This document shows positions 43,169 to 53,705 of a stretch of 64,000 bases of DNA, piece after piece; position 1 is the first letter of the stretch, and every line of letters starts with the position of its first letter. The notes under the pieces were generated by a model that was not told the origin of the DNA, did no database searches, and saw only the letters and a program-made list of their open reading frames with translations. Source of the stretch: Catonia carolina (lineage: Eukaryota > Arthropoda > Insecta > Hemiptera > Achilidae); contig JAQMRL010000003.1 of NCBI GenBank assembly GCA_035578175.1, positions 98,067,969-98,131,968 of the forward strand. Reading direction: 5' to 3'. The position numbers and the translations under genes were made by a program.

Positions 43169-43480
43169 GATCTGAATACTTTTTTTTGGTTTAACGTCCG
43201 ACTTCTGCAATTACTCCTAATGCAGACTGTAAAGGATGAAATGATTTTTTGTAACTTATGAAAATATGCCTTGCCTGAATGATCTGAATACTAGACAGTG
43301 GTTACTGGTGTACTCTGACGGTCGAGTTTCAATTAACCATAGTCTCTCAGGAATGGTCGGCCTGAGTCTGTACAAGGCTACACCTCATATACGTATATAT
43401 AATCCTTATCTCATTGGGTCAAGGGGTCGCTTATTGTTTGTAAAGTGTAAAGATTACGATTACACATTAGGGATACAAAA
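43169..43480 (+). repeat. SINE-B, 5'-truncated and interrupted by a SINE-A
   Basis: The SINE-B sequence starts at GATCTGAATAC (43169-43179), is interrupted by a SINE-A, and resumes with a duplicate of the same 11 bases (43281-43291), then TAGACAGTGGTTACTGGTGT and the rest of the body to about 43475. This gives the order of insertion: B first, A later. Confidence 0.8.
43180..43280 (-). repeat. SINE-A, 5'-truncated, nested in SINE-B
   Basis: On the minus strand only the body and tail remain (AAGGCATATTTTCATAAGTT to CATTAGGAGTAATTGCAGAA and GTCGGACGTTAAACC-A). GATCTGAATAC flanks on both sides as an 11-bp target duplication. Confidence 0.8.
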
Positions 43481-44462
43481 ATTAGCATCAATAAACAATA
43501 GTATAATTTTTCAAAAATTTTAACCTTCAATTGTGTTTAACAGAAAAAGTGTTGTGTTTTAAATGATTTGTAATTTACAAAGAAAAATTGTGTAAAACAC
43601 AAAAGCCACTTTACACTTCTATTTTTTGACGTAGATTCTGATTATGAGGTTACCAACCAATAACGTGTGCAACCTTTAATAAATATACCGTAATCTTAAA
43701 CAGATTGCAATGTACAAACTTTAGGGATTAAAAATAAATATTAACTCTCTCTCCCCCCTCCCTCCCACAACCAACCATCGCACCAAATGTTTGATGAATA
43801 CCAGTAGTTATCCATGCCAATATTACATGTCTGCCTCTACAATTATTTCATGAGCAATTCTCTTAGATTAGGTTTTATGAACCTATAAACAAGAGGTTTT
43901 TTTAGAAATCTCACAAAATGTTGGTTAAACGAGTCACTAATATTAATAACATTTAATTCACAAAAACCCTTCAGATTGAATGAAATTTTCTGACTGCAAA
44001 TAGCCAACTTATAGAAACAAATTTTAAATCAATTCATGTGAGCAGGAAAGTTCCCAACACATAGGAATACATTTTTTTACTGTGAATTGTATTTAACCAC
44101 TGTAGAATACTGAAAATTGTAATAAATATAAAGAGAAATAATTGATGTATCAAACACAGGTTTTATGAACAGCTGCCTATAGTTCGTGGCATTATGAGTT
44201 TGGTCTGTTGATTCATACTCCTCTCATTTCATTTCAGTGGACTCAATTATTTTGTTTACAGTTCATTATTTTTTAACTGTGGATGTACAACACAATACTT
44301 TACTGTTAGTGATAGTACACTCCTCTTTAAAAATACACTAAACCTATATTTGACATAGTGCTAGTCATTTATAACAGACATTTGAATAAAGCACTTACAT
44401 CATCATCAAGATTGGCTTAAAAATCTTTCTTTAATCTTAATTATAACAGTACACGAACACTA
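43481..44462. other. AT-rich DNA with a SINE-B 3' scrap
   Basis: About 43695-43730 (CAGATTGCAATGTACAAACT) is the SINE-B 3' end. Nothing else was recognised. Confidence 0.4.
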
Positions 44463-44627
44463 TTTTTTTAATTTTTATTGAGTGATGCCTACATAAGCCT
44501 TGGGCTTGTGCGTATGTAATGATATGTGGTGATTTACAGATGAAAAAATGCCAGACCTGACCGGGAATCAAACCTGGGACCCCGACATAGTAGCCAGTTG
44601 CACTGACCACTACACCACGGGCCGGCC
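44463..44627 (-). repeat. Full-length SINE-C
   Basis: Minus strand: GGCCGGCCCGTGGTGTAGTG, CAACTGGCTACTATGTCGG, B box GGTTTGATTCCCGGTCAGGT, tail with CGCACAAGCCCAAGGCTTAT. Nearly identical in layout to 40807-40975. Confidence 0.8.
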
Positions 44628-44850
44628 ATTATTACTGTAGAATTGTTTTATACTGTACTGTATAACATACGTTAAGTACATATTGTGATGAATCATAGTT
44701 TTTATAGTCAATGCCTCAATGACCTTATAAAGTTTTAGTAGTTGTTAAACGGTTATCAAATACTGTTCTAGTATCGTTATAATCACACAAATTATAAAAA
44801 ATATTATTCATAATAAAACAGTGATTTAGAAGATTTAAACAAGGAAAATA

Positions 44851-45195
44851 AATGATTAGAAAAAGAGGGCTAAAATTTTATGGATACTTGTACCGAATGG
44901 ATGACAACCAGTTGATTAAACAAATTTTTAAGAAAGTAAACAATAGACCTCGGATAAATGGTTTACAAAAGCAGAAAGGATACCGAGAAAACCGGAATCA
45001 ACAAAGTAAACTTAATGAAACGAACCAAATTTTGACAGCTAATTACAGACTCTTAAGGCTTTCATTAAGCGCAAAAACTAAACAGAAGGCTAACAGAAAA
45101 AAGGAGAAAAGGCTACAGTGAGCGAATACTGAGAATGTGGATTGTAAAAAGCTTTCAGAAAAGTTTTAAGTCACCTAACGTGGTCTATACAAGGG
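44851..45195 (+). pseudogene. LINE-like C-terminal fragment (copy 2)
   Basis: The frame IRKRGLKFYGYLYRMDDNQL, then IKQIFKKVNNRPRINGL matches copy 1 at 34322. The downstream DNA also matches (AGTCACCT-ACGTGGTCTA). The WF-EI segment of copy 1 is deleted here. Same family assignment, with the same caution. Confidence 0.5.
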
Positions 45196-45553
45196 AAAAA
45201 AAGTGATGAAGAAAGAGAAAATGAAATCGAAGATGTCAGATCCAAGAAAGTACCAATCATTCAAAAGGCACTTTATTCAATACAAACAACCAGATCGGCA
45301 GAGGCAAAAACCTTTTTATTCAATAAATTGTTATAGCTCACTTCAGTTAAAAGTGATATACTGAACAGTAAACTTCAAACAATGATAGACTTTTTCAAAG
45401 AATAATAGACCAAGGTGTTTTTAATTTATAATTTTGTTTTCAGTTACAGCATATAATGGTTTTATTTGTCTTATGTGATTTCACTAAATGAATTTTAATA
45501 TTGTTAAGATTCAGATTTTTGTAAAATAATTATGTACAGTTTTCTGAAGTGTA
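45196..45553. other. Spacer, nothing recognised
   Basis: No supported feature. Confidence 0.35.
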
Positions 45554-46170
45554 TGAGAGGTACTCAAAAGTAACCAGAATAGAATGGGCGGTGCTTGTGT
45601 AGCACGCATTTCTGCCACGTGTACAGTGCAATTCATTGCGAGTTCAGTCTTCATCTGCAGTGATTGTTTTTGCTACCACAGTTTTGTTCTTTTTTCATTT
45701 TTTATGATGGCAAGTTTGTGAACAACGTATAGCTGTGAAATTTTGTTTTCTACTCTGTATAAATGCTGCTGAAATTGTTCTAATGTTGAAAACAGCTTAC
45801 AAAAAGATGACACTATGGGAAAAACTAAAATATACGAGTGGTTTACTTGGTTTAAAAATTCAGACATGTTGATTGATAACAAACCTCGTTCTGGATGTCC
45901 ATCAACTGCTCGATTCAATGAAAATGTTGAAAAAATTTGAGAGCTAATGCTCTCAGACTGTAGAGACAGACAATTTGGAAGTTTTAAGAAGATTGCGCAA
46001 CAGTGTTCGTCAAAAAAAACCCAATTTGTGGCAGACAGGCGACTTCCACTATGACAATGTACCAGCACACACAGCCATCTCTGGCAAAAACCTTTTGGTT
46101 AAAAATGGTGAGGTTCCGCTGCCCCTTGCACCTTACTCACCCGACCTTGCTCCGTGTGACAACAACTTAT
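45554..46170 (+). pseudogene. Mariner transposase remnant, type 1 of a fused pair
   Basis: From about 45725 the translation reads EQRIAVKFCFLL, then AAEIVLMLKTAY, a frame shift, and GKTKIYEWFTWFKNSDMLID followed by NKPRSGCPSTAR. This is the paired-like helix-turn-helix domain that opens mariner transposases. A large deletion follows, removing the first catalytic Asp. Reading resumes at NLWQTGDFHYDNVPAHTA (second Asp) and reaches PYSPDLAPCD (third Asp), where the similarity stops at about 46160. The left end TGAGAGGTACTCAAAAGTAA follows a TA and may be the terminal repeat. It is thoroughly inactive. Confidence 0.7.
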
Positions 46171-46540
46171 ATTGTTGTTGTTGACACAACTTATGCAACA
46201 ATTCAAGTGGGAAACTTTCAACCATCCACCGTATAGCCCAGACTTGGCCCCTTCAGATTTCATCTCTTTACTAAATTCAGACTTTTTTGCCGGAAAGAAA
46301 TTCGAAAGTAATGAACTAAAAGAATGTGTGACTACGTATCTTAATACACTGGCGGCGGAGGTATATGAAGCTGGAATACAAAAACTCATCATACGTTAAG
46401 ACAAATGCTCAACTTTGCACGGTGATTATGTATAGAAGTAGAAAAATGTGTATTCTTTTCATTAAAACTTTAACATTTGCTACTATTTACTAGCTTTTAT
46501 TTTTACTCCCAAACGGGGGTACAACTTTCCGGATGACCCT
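46171..46540 (+). pseudogene. Mariner transposase 3' end, type 2 of a fused pair
   Basis: Starting within a few bases of the break in type 1, another mariner lineage reads WETFNHPPYSPDLAPSDF (third catalytic Asp), then LNSDFFAGKKFESNELKECV and YEAGIQKLIIR, the C-terminal end of the protein. The DNA then runs to a terminus-like GGGGGTACAACTTTCCGGAT-GACCC followed by TA at about 46540. Its own 5' two-thirds are absent. Because both partners contain the PYSPDLAP motif at the join, that motif is duplicated about 100 bp apart. Confidence 0.7.
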
Positions 46541-47113
46541 AACAAATCAAAACATTTGTCAAAGCAGTCAAAAACATAACAGTTAACGACACAGAAGAAT
46601 GATTAGAGAGTATTATCAGAGTATTAATTCTTGCAGAATGGAGTAGATAGGTTCTCACACTAAATGAATTACCACCATCTATACTGGCAAAGCAGCAACC
46701 TAAAACATCTTTTTATCATGAACAGTAGTACTCATGGTGACTACAGCAACCCAACATACACTACAACAACCATGGAAATGATTCACCCCTGTATCTTAAT
46801 ACAGTAAGACCTCGACTTACGCGAATTCACATTAGCACGACTTTGATTAACATAATCCAATATTTAATTCTTATCTTACGAATGTTTACATTTATGACCA
46901 CTGTTTTGCTAAATCCTCTCTAAACTGTTATCATAGTTGCCCTCCCCAATTTTACACTGGAATTTTATCTTTATTTGCTTTTGTTTAAAACATTAGTACT
47001 GTTTAGTGCGTTAAAAATATCTGCCGTATATGGTAGGTTTAATCGTGATTTTAATTGTTCTACAATTTGCAGGTCTTTTATTTTCTTGTTTTTGTTATTA
47101 CTTTGCGTACAAT

Positions 47114-47425
47114 ATGAGTTCGAATAAAGGTTATAAAAACAGAAAGTAATTACTCTTAGATTTTTTTTTTGTTTAACGTCAGACTGTTCTGCAATTACTG
47201 CTAATGCAGACTGTGAAGGATGAAATGATTTTTTGTAACTTATGAAAACATGCCACGCCTGAATGGAATTCAAACCCAAGACCGCATGATGAGAGGCGAG
47301 CACTTTTAGAGGAAAAGTTAGATGTCATTAAAAGATACGAAAGCGGTTAAAAAACAAAGACAATTGGCGGATTTGAGTGGTACAGACAATTAGCGAATGT
47401 TTTAAGGTTAAACAGAACAATCCAA
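47114..47425 (+). pseudogene. pogo/CENP-B-type HTH start, split by a SINE
   Basis: ATG at 47114 begins MSSNKGYKNRK. After the SINE the reading continues EEKLDVIKRYESG, a stop, then KTKTIGGFEWYRQLANVLR. 'L-EEKL-VIKRYE-GEK' is the first helix of the CENP-B/Tigger DNA-binding domain, normally directly after a short basic start, so the SINE at 47161-47301 broke the first helix. Stops and shifts are present on both sides. No DDE domain remains. Confidence 0.65.
47161..47301 (-). repeat. SINE-A nested in a Tigger-like element
   Basis: Minus-strand body CATGTTTTCATAAGTTACAA and tail CTGCATTAGCAGTAATTGCA, AACAGTCTGACGTTAAAC-A. The head is only partly kept (TGCTCGCCTCTCATCATGCG, then GTTTGAATTCC). 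ACTCTTAGA (47152-47160) and ACTTTTAGA (47302-47310) flank it. Confidence 0.75.
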
Positions 47426-47480
47426 GTTACGCAATGATTTTGACGAACACATTCCTTGCATAAGTTGAGGTCTTACTATA

Positions 47481-48454
47481 CAACAATTACCTCTAGCAAA
47501 ACACAAATTACTGTCAATAAATCAATTTAGTAAAATACTGTTATATCATTCTACATACAATCAACCTGTTATTGAACATGTCATCAAACAAGAAATAAAT
47601 ATATATATACATATTTGAAATATTAATAACACAGTGAATAACTAAACTAAAAATATGTGGACTAGACATTTTCATTACATACGTACAAATTAAATAATAC
47701 ACAATTCTTTACAAATAAGTCATATTTTGTTCTAAATAAAAAATACATAATACACATTTCAACAAGAACAAAATTCTGCATAACAGTACAATATTACAAA
47801 TTTAATTTGGTACATAAAATTAAACACAAATATTAGTCAAAAAAATCAAATCATTTTTAATAAAAAGTAAATTATGTAATTTTATACATTGTGTCAAACA
47901 ACAGGTTAATAAACTGTGGATCATTTAACCTTAAGGTAGTAAAATTCTGTAACTATTAAAATAATAGTTGCAAGAGAAACTCAGTAAATCTAAAATAATC
48001 ATGGAATTTTTCCACTACGTCATTATATAATTTTTTACTATTCAAACAAATTTACCATTAAGTAATAATTAATATATTAATTTTTTTGTAGTAACATAAT
48101 TTGCAACCAGTAAGATTTTAATGAAGATAAAAAATTATATTTTTCATAAAAACCATAAAAAAACAATAAAATTATATAACCACAGCAAAAGTAGGCCTAA
48201 TATAATGCATATAACATTTTTAAATTCTAAAAAAATATGGAAGCTGAAATGTTTAAAGATAACTTAATTTGCTCTTCCATAATGTAAAGTAACTTCTTTC
48301 AGAATTTAAACTACGAAGATATATTTAAAAAATACATTCTTCTCTTAAATATTTACCTCTTCATACACTAACTTCCAAAGTGGCAAAAATGTTTAAGTGA
48401 ATTTAAAAAAATTTACAAATAAATTTTACTGCAGAAAGAAAATTATTACAAAAA
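47481..48454. other. AT-rich stretch, nothing recognised
   Basis: About 1 kb of low-complexity AT-rich DNA with no supported feature. Confidence 0.4.
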
Positions 48455-49200
48455 AATCTGGCGTGAAACACTCACACAACGTTCTCTTACGAATGTAAAT
48501 AATGAAATGTATAACCTAAGTTTTATCATAAGTAATCAATGAACAATGAAAAACAATCTAATTTTAATCACGTAAAAGATTACGCAAAATGCAAATCAAC
48601 CTTTATTCGACTAAAAAATACAGAAAATCACTGTTTGATGCTAAACTAACCACTTTAGAAAAAAAACTTAATAAAAGTTGTAGGTTTTTAAATTTTTTAT
48701 AACTTTTTTATACGCTTTTATTGTAAACAACAATGAGGCCGCAATCTTAAAAAATCCCATGTTCTTACAGATTTTAAAGAGTAAAATACAGAAAATTACT
48801 AATTTGTGCTAAACTAAACATTGTAGAAAACAATGTTTGAAATGAAAGTTGTAAGTTTTTTTAATTATCTACAACTTTGATTATATGCATTTTTGTCCTA
48901 AAATCCAAACTAAGGCCGTAATCTTAACAAAACCAATTTTACAATAAGACCCTCTTCCCCACAAATGTCAGCAGACATGGTGCTTAACCCAGTCTTGTAG
49001 AGGATAAAAAATATAGTAAATGATACAATTTTTAAAAAATTGTAGAAGCCATTTTCGAGAAAATCTCACAAATAAACTACTACTTCCAGCTGAGCAATTT
49101 TAATGAAAATGTTTGTGTTGGATCCCCTAGTAGTACCTAACTTAAGTTTTGTATACTGCACTGTTCATGAGATACTTTTTTCACATGGACACAGACAGGC
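48455..49200. repeat. Repeat family E, second copy
   Basis: It starts AATCTGGCGTGAAACACTCA and follows the 27386-28366 copy in order (GTTCTCTTACGAATG, AAAAGTTGTAG, CTACTACTTCCAGCTGAGCA, CCCTAGTAGTACCTAACTTA), ending near the position of the CA microsatellite in the other copy. The right terminal GGCAAGAGAAAGT is not present. Confidence 0.65.
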
Positions 49201-49289
49201 AAAATCATTTAAATTAAACTTAAAAGGAAATTAAAAAACCTACCACTTTTGTTTCAAGAATTTCTTCTAAACTGCACTGTTTAGCATCA

Positions 49290-49445
49290 GTGATTTTCTG
49301 TATTTTTAAGTACAATAGTGGTTGATTTTCATTTTGTGTCAAAACACTCATGATTAAAATAAGGTTCTTTTTCATTTTATATTGTTTACTCACGATTAAA
49401 TGTAAGTTATAGTTTCATTCCTTACTTTCGCAAGAGTTTCCACCA
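49290..49445. repeat. Inverted partial copy of repeat E
   Basis: Read on the minus strand this segment follows the left part of repeat E (CTCTTGCGAAAGTAAGGAAT, ACCTTATTTTAATCATGAGT, GATTTTC-TGTATTTTTAAG-type order reversed), so with 48455-48660 it forms an imperfect inverted repeat around about 650 bp. Confidence 0.5.
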
Positions 49446-50198
49446 ATTTTAACGTTGTGTGTAGCAAATTATACAAAATCACTTGGAAGTTTTTTGTAAA
49501 ATCAAAACATTTCATTTTCCAATCATAAGAAATGTATGCATAGATAAGATTTTATGCGATAAAAAATGAAAGTATCTAAATGCACAAAAATTACATGTTT
49601 ATAATTTTAATGATTTGTATAAATGAGGTAAAAAAATTTAGTATTATAATTACTTTAAATATCAATTATAATATCTTCTCAAATGACTAGGTCTATACTC
49701 TACTTCACATTCAGAATGCCGTACAGCTCTTATGAGAACCTCCTCCTCTGCCCTCCTCGGCAGACACCATCCGAAGGTCACGGGAAAAAATATTTAAGAG
49801 TTTCCGCTTACCACACTCTAACAAGCTCATTTTCGATCAAAAAAATTCTGAAAAAATTACTTTCACTTTCTAATGACTTTATTATGCAATAAATGTTATT
49901 ATTATACTCTGTTATTTAGATAAGATACGCTCATACAAAGTTGGATGTTTAAATCTAGTCATATTTTTTTGCGTTTCACATCATATAACTTTTTTCTTTC
50001 AATGACATACGTGTTTCATTATTTTGTTAAAAAATATTGAATTTTATTTGTAATTTGATATATGATAAGTCATTTGTTAAAAGGAAACAAATAATAAACT
50101 AGTTTTAAAAAAAAATCACTGATATCATATTACGTTATTCAATACGAGTTTGTAAATGAGACTGTGTTATGGTGCAGAAACAATATTTTTACTTTGTG
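49446..50198. other. AT-rich spacer
   Basis: No supported feature. An open frame at 49683-49892 has no recognisable content. Confidence 0.35.
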
Positions 50199-50200
50199 TA

Positions 50201-51474
50201 CGAGGGTTGCCTTTGATATATCAGGAATGGACAATACTGGAGCTCCAATCTGTTAGCCAATACAGTTATCTTAAAGTTTGACTTTTTTCGATAGATTGCA
50301 CTCTGTTTCGCTCGTACAGTCCATTGTTGTGTTGTTTAGTAGTGAATTGAAATTGTTATCTGGCAAAAGATGGAGTTAAGTCGTGAACATTTTCGTGCAA
50401 TTGTTTTTTACAACTTTCGAGGTGGATTATCTCAACAACAGTGCACCAATGAACTTAATTCGATATTTGGTGATGAAGCACCATCGAAAACCACTGTATA
50501 TCAGTGGTATACGGAATTCAATCGTGGCTGTGGTTTGCTCAGTGATGAATTTCGCGAAGGTCGTCCAAAATCTGTTGTTCAAGAAAATGTTGATGCTGTG
50601 CGTGAACTGATTACGCAAAATCGTCATAACGTATCATGAGATTACGGCATCCTTGGGCATTAGTGGGACCAGCATACATTCATTCAATATTGCATGAACA
50701 TTTGGGCACCAGGAAGATTTGTTCGCGTAGGATTCCCCATAATTTGACAATAGTTCAGAAAAAGGCTTGTGTCGATTGGTCAAAAGAAATGCTCAAGAAA
50801 TACAATACCGGTGCTTTAAAACACTTTTATGACAGTCACAGGTGAGGAATCATGAATATATGCCTATGAACCCAAAACTACACAGTAGTCAACCGTACGG
50901 GTCTTTCAAGACGAGCCAAATCCCACAAAAGTTGTTTGTGCACGAAGCACCTCCAAGTGAATGGTCGCTTGTTTTTTTTGGAAAAACCGGGCATGTGGCA
51001 ACTGTACCACTAGTGGAACATCAGACGGTCAATTCTGAATGGTACACAACCATTTGTTTGCCAGAAGTTTTTGGAAAAATAAAGGAAACCAACCCCCGAA
51101 GACGAATCATTCTCCACCAGGACAATGCGAGCTCTCACACGTCGGCTGAAACAATGAACTTTTTGAGACATAAAAAATCAAATTGAAGGGCCATCCGCCA
51201 TACAGCCCTGATTTGGCACCCAACGACTTCTTCCCGCTATCAAAAATAAATTAAGAGGTCAATGTTTTTCGATGCCTGAAGAAGCAGTTGATGCATTCAA
51301 AAAGCACATTTTGGAGGTACCTCAATTGGAGTGGAAAAAGTGCTTCGAAAATTGGTTCAAGCACATGAAAAAATGTATTGATAATCATGGAGAATATTTT
51401 GAAAAACAAAGCCATTTAAATTGATTAATTTGTTTTTTTGTTTTCTATTCCCGAAATATAAAAGGCAACCCTTG
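50201..51474 (+). mobile_element. Nearly full-length mariner, inactivated
   Basis: The 1274-bp element is flanked by TA (50199-50200 and 51475-51476). The ends CGAGGGTTGCCTTTGATATA and, inverted, CAAGGGTTGCCTTTTATATT match over about 28 bp with few mismatches. Its size and single transposase gene fit the family norm. Confidence 0.9.
50370..51424 (+). pseudogene. Mariner transposase, frame-shifted, first catalytic position altered
   Basis: It starts MELSREHFRAIVFYNFRGGL and continues EAPSKTTVYQWYTEFNRGC (helix-turn-helix domain). Frame shifts occur near 50625 and 50690. The middle part reads HSILHEHLGTRKICSRRIPH and CVDWSKEMLKKY. At about 50838 the expected TGDES motif reads TGEES, with the catalytic Asp replaced by Glu, and the next codon (usually Trp) is TGA. 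The second Asp survives in IILHQDNASSHTSAE, and the third in PPYSPDLAPNDF (DD34D spacing). The C-terminus EEAVDAFKKHILEVPQLEWK, KCFENWF, GEYFEKQ runs to a stop near 51424. It cannot produce active enzyme. Confidence 0.85.
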
Positions 51475-51476
51475 TA

Positions 51477-52055
51477 GTAGCGTTCAAACTCCTGTATGAA
51501 ATACATTGCTTATGGAATTCTTGTACTACATTCTGAACGTGAAATCAACTATAGTAAAGTTTAAGTGAGCTAAGGTAACTTTTAAATATGACCACAATTC
51601 ATTAATTTATCCTTAAGAAATGTTAAACAATTGTTAATATGAATATTACAAGAATAACATACAAGATATTCAAACTTTTTTGTTATGGAATGGTTAATAA
51701 TTATTAGTCAAAAATTCAAATCAAATTTCTACAACTGGTTAAAAATTATAGCAATATAAAAATATACAAAATTAAACGAACATTACAAATAGTTAATCAT
51801 ATTCTCATTAAAAAAATTACAGTAAATACTCTGATATCTAATTCACGTAAAAGATTCACCAGATTTTGAAATTTTTTGCTAATATTTTTAGATAACTTAT
51901 AATAAGAAAAAGTCACAAACACACTTTCCACTTAAATACTATACTGCTGAGCACTCTACTAAAGTGATAAAATGAAAATAATTTTTGTATGAAGTTTTGA
52001 CCGATGTAATTTATTACCTACTCATGTGGTCAGTATTGTTTGGAATTTATATTGT
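51477..52055. other. AT-rich spacer
   Basis: No supported feature. Confidence 0.35.
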
Positions 52056-52297
52056 ATTCAATTAGGTTATTATGTAGTGTTATTAATTTTGCTAATTTAT
52101 TCTTAGGTTCTATTATTATTCTTAGGTTATTCTATAATTATCAATAATTATTTATTATTAATAAATTATTTATTATAATTAATAATAATAATTATCAATA
52201 ATTCTATAATTATTCAATTAGGTTATTATGTAGTGTTATTAATTTTGCTAATTTATTCTTAGGTTCTATTATTATTCTTAGGTTATTCTATAATTAT
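52056..52297. repeat. Identical 86-bp direct repeat, period 156
   Basis: The segment starting ATTCAATTAGGTTATTATGT at 52056-52141 is repeated base for base at 52212-52297. The 70 bp between them are almost pure A/T with (AATTATT)n-like sequence. Two smaller TTCTTAGGTTAT repeats lie inside each copy. Confidence 0.85.
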
Positions 52298-52559
52298 CTT
52301 AGGTTCTTTCTATTATTCTTTAGATTTTTCCAGTAAAAAATAGGAGAACCGATTTTCAGTTCTTTCATTATTTATTCTTAATAATTCTATATTAATCTTT
52401 ATTAATTCTACGACTGGTTATTATAAATAGAGCTGCTTTCTTGGTAGTGTCAGTTGGTATTTGAACAATGTCAAGAGTGAATAATTGTGAAGCCAGTGGT
52501 GTTATTAGTGTAAGAACCAGTTAAGTAATTCATATATATGGGGAAATTTTTTTTTCTTA
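52298..52559. other. Spacer before the satellite
   Basis: AT-rich DNA with no recognised gene. From about 52570 the sequence becomes readable as LINE 3'-end DNA. Confidence 0.35.
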
Positions 52560-52737
52560 AATTAATTCTTTGAAGATGAAGGGCAAGCGGATGTTGGCAG
52601 ATGCCAGGCATCCTGGCAGAAGAAAATGGTTCAGAAAGCTATTTTGGTAACAGTAATACGGAACTGTTTCGTACAGAAGCGAATAAGTTTTACATAATAA
52701 TGATGATTTCCAACCTCTGATAGGAGGGGGACTTAAA
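52560..52737 (+). pseudogene. LINE C-terminal fragment at the edge of the satellite
   Basis: Readings in shifting frames follow the last 55 or so residues of the LINE at 10438: DVGRCQASWQKKMVQKAI corresponds to the GVGRRRISWL-NLREW region, and ELFRTEANKFYIIMMISNL ends at a stop where the LINE has LFRAAASKVTIAIMISNLR. The DNA continues with GGAGGGGGACTTAAAGAAGA, matching the LINE 3' UTR and GAAGAAG tail. This longer stretch of LINE sequence precedes the repeated units. Confidence 0.65.
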
Positions 52738-53400
52738 GAAGATTTTTTTTTTTTGGTTTAACCTGACTTGCAATTGCTAATGCAGCAGACAGTAGAAGAT
52801 ATGGGGAAATGTACACTTTTTATATAAAAAAAACCAATGCACTTTGGATTTAAAACGCACCTTATTTCTATTGCTCAATAGAAATAGCTCCTAATGTTCC
52901 TCCAGAACAATTAACGTAGAAGAACAAGGAAAATCACACTCAAAATGGAACAGGTGTTCCGTGCCACACTGAATAAGTTTCACATGATGATAATTTCCAA
53001 CCTCAGATGGGAGAGGGAATTGATATTTTTTTTGGTTTACCTAAGTCTGATTGTTTTGCAATTGCTGCTAATGCAGAAGATGGTAGAAAAGATATGGGGA
53101 AATGTAGTCTTTCTTGTATAAAAAAACAGATGCACTTAGGATTCAAAACGCATCGATTTCTATTGCTTAACTTTAGCTCCTAATATTCCTCCAGAACAAT
53201 TACCTAGAAGAACAAGGACAATGACACTAACAATGAAACAGGTGTTCTGTGCTGCACCAAATAAGTTCCACATAAATGATATCCAACCTCCGATAGGAGA
53301 GGGACTTTAAGAAGAAGATATTTTTGTTTTTTGGTTTATTAACACTTTTTCAAATTAACTGAAAATCTATTCACATTTTGTTCCTAACGTTCCTCCAGAA
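52640..53400. repeat. Founder units of the satellite: LINE 3' end joined to a SINE-A-like tail
   Basis: Three units of roughly 280 bp. Each has (1) TTCCTCCAGAACAATTA-GTAGAAGAACAAGG, (2) AAAATGGAACAGGTGTTC..GAATAAGTTTCACAT.ATGAT, (3) TCCAACCTC-GAT-GGAGAGG followed in unit 1 and unit 3 by ACTTAAAGAAG/ACTTTAAGAAGAAGATA, and (4) in the first two a T run plus GGTTTA-CTGA-TTGCAATTGCTGCTAATGCAGA, which is the SINE-A tail in minus orientation. Later array units keep parts 1-3 but have lost the GAAGAAG and the SINE tail. Confidence 0.75.
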
Positions 53401-53705
53401 CAATTACATAAAAAAAAACAAGGACAACGACGCTTACAATGGAACAGGTAATGAAAAGGACACTCAGTAGACAACAAAAGAAACTGCGATAAGACACTTT
53501 TAGTCATATTTAACACTTTTCCAAATTAACTGAAAATTGATTCACATTTTGTTACTAATGTTCCTCCAGAACAATTACATAGAACAAGGACAATGACACA
53601 TACAATGGAACAGGTAACAAAGAAAACTCTCAAGAGACAACAAAAGAAACAGAAGATACTTTTACTCATACTTAAAAACACTATCAAATCAATTGAAAAT
53701 CTTGA

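Larger units (their letters stand above)
46802..47478 (+). mobile_element. Short pogo/Tigger-like element with a nested SINE-A
   Basis: CAGTAAGACCTCGACTTACG at the left and, inverted, TAGTAAGACCTCAACTTATG at the right form the terminal repeats. TA flanks at 46800-46801 and 47479-47480. It retains the start of a CENP-B/pogo-type protein (47114 onward) and is interrupted by a SINE-A at 47161-47301. Confidence 0.75.
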
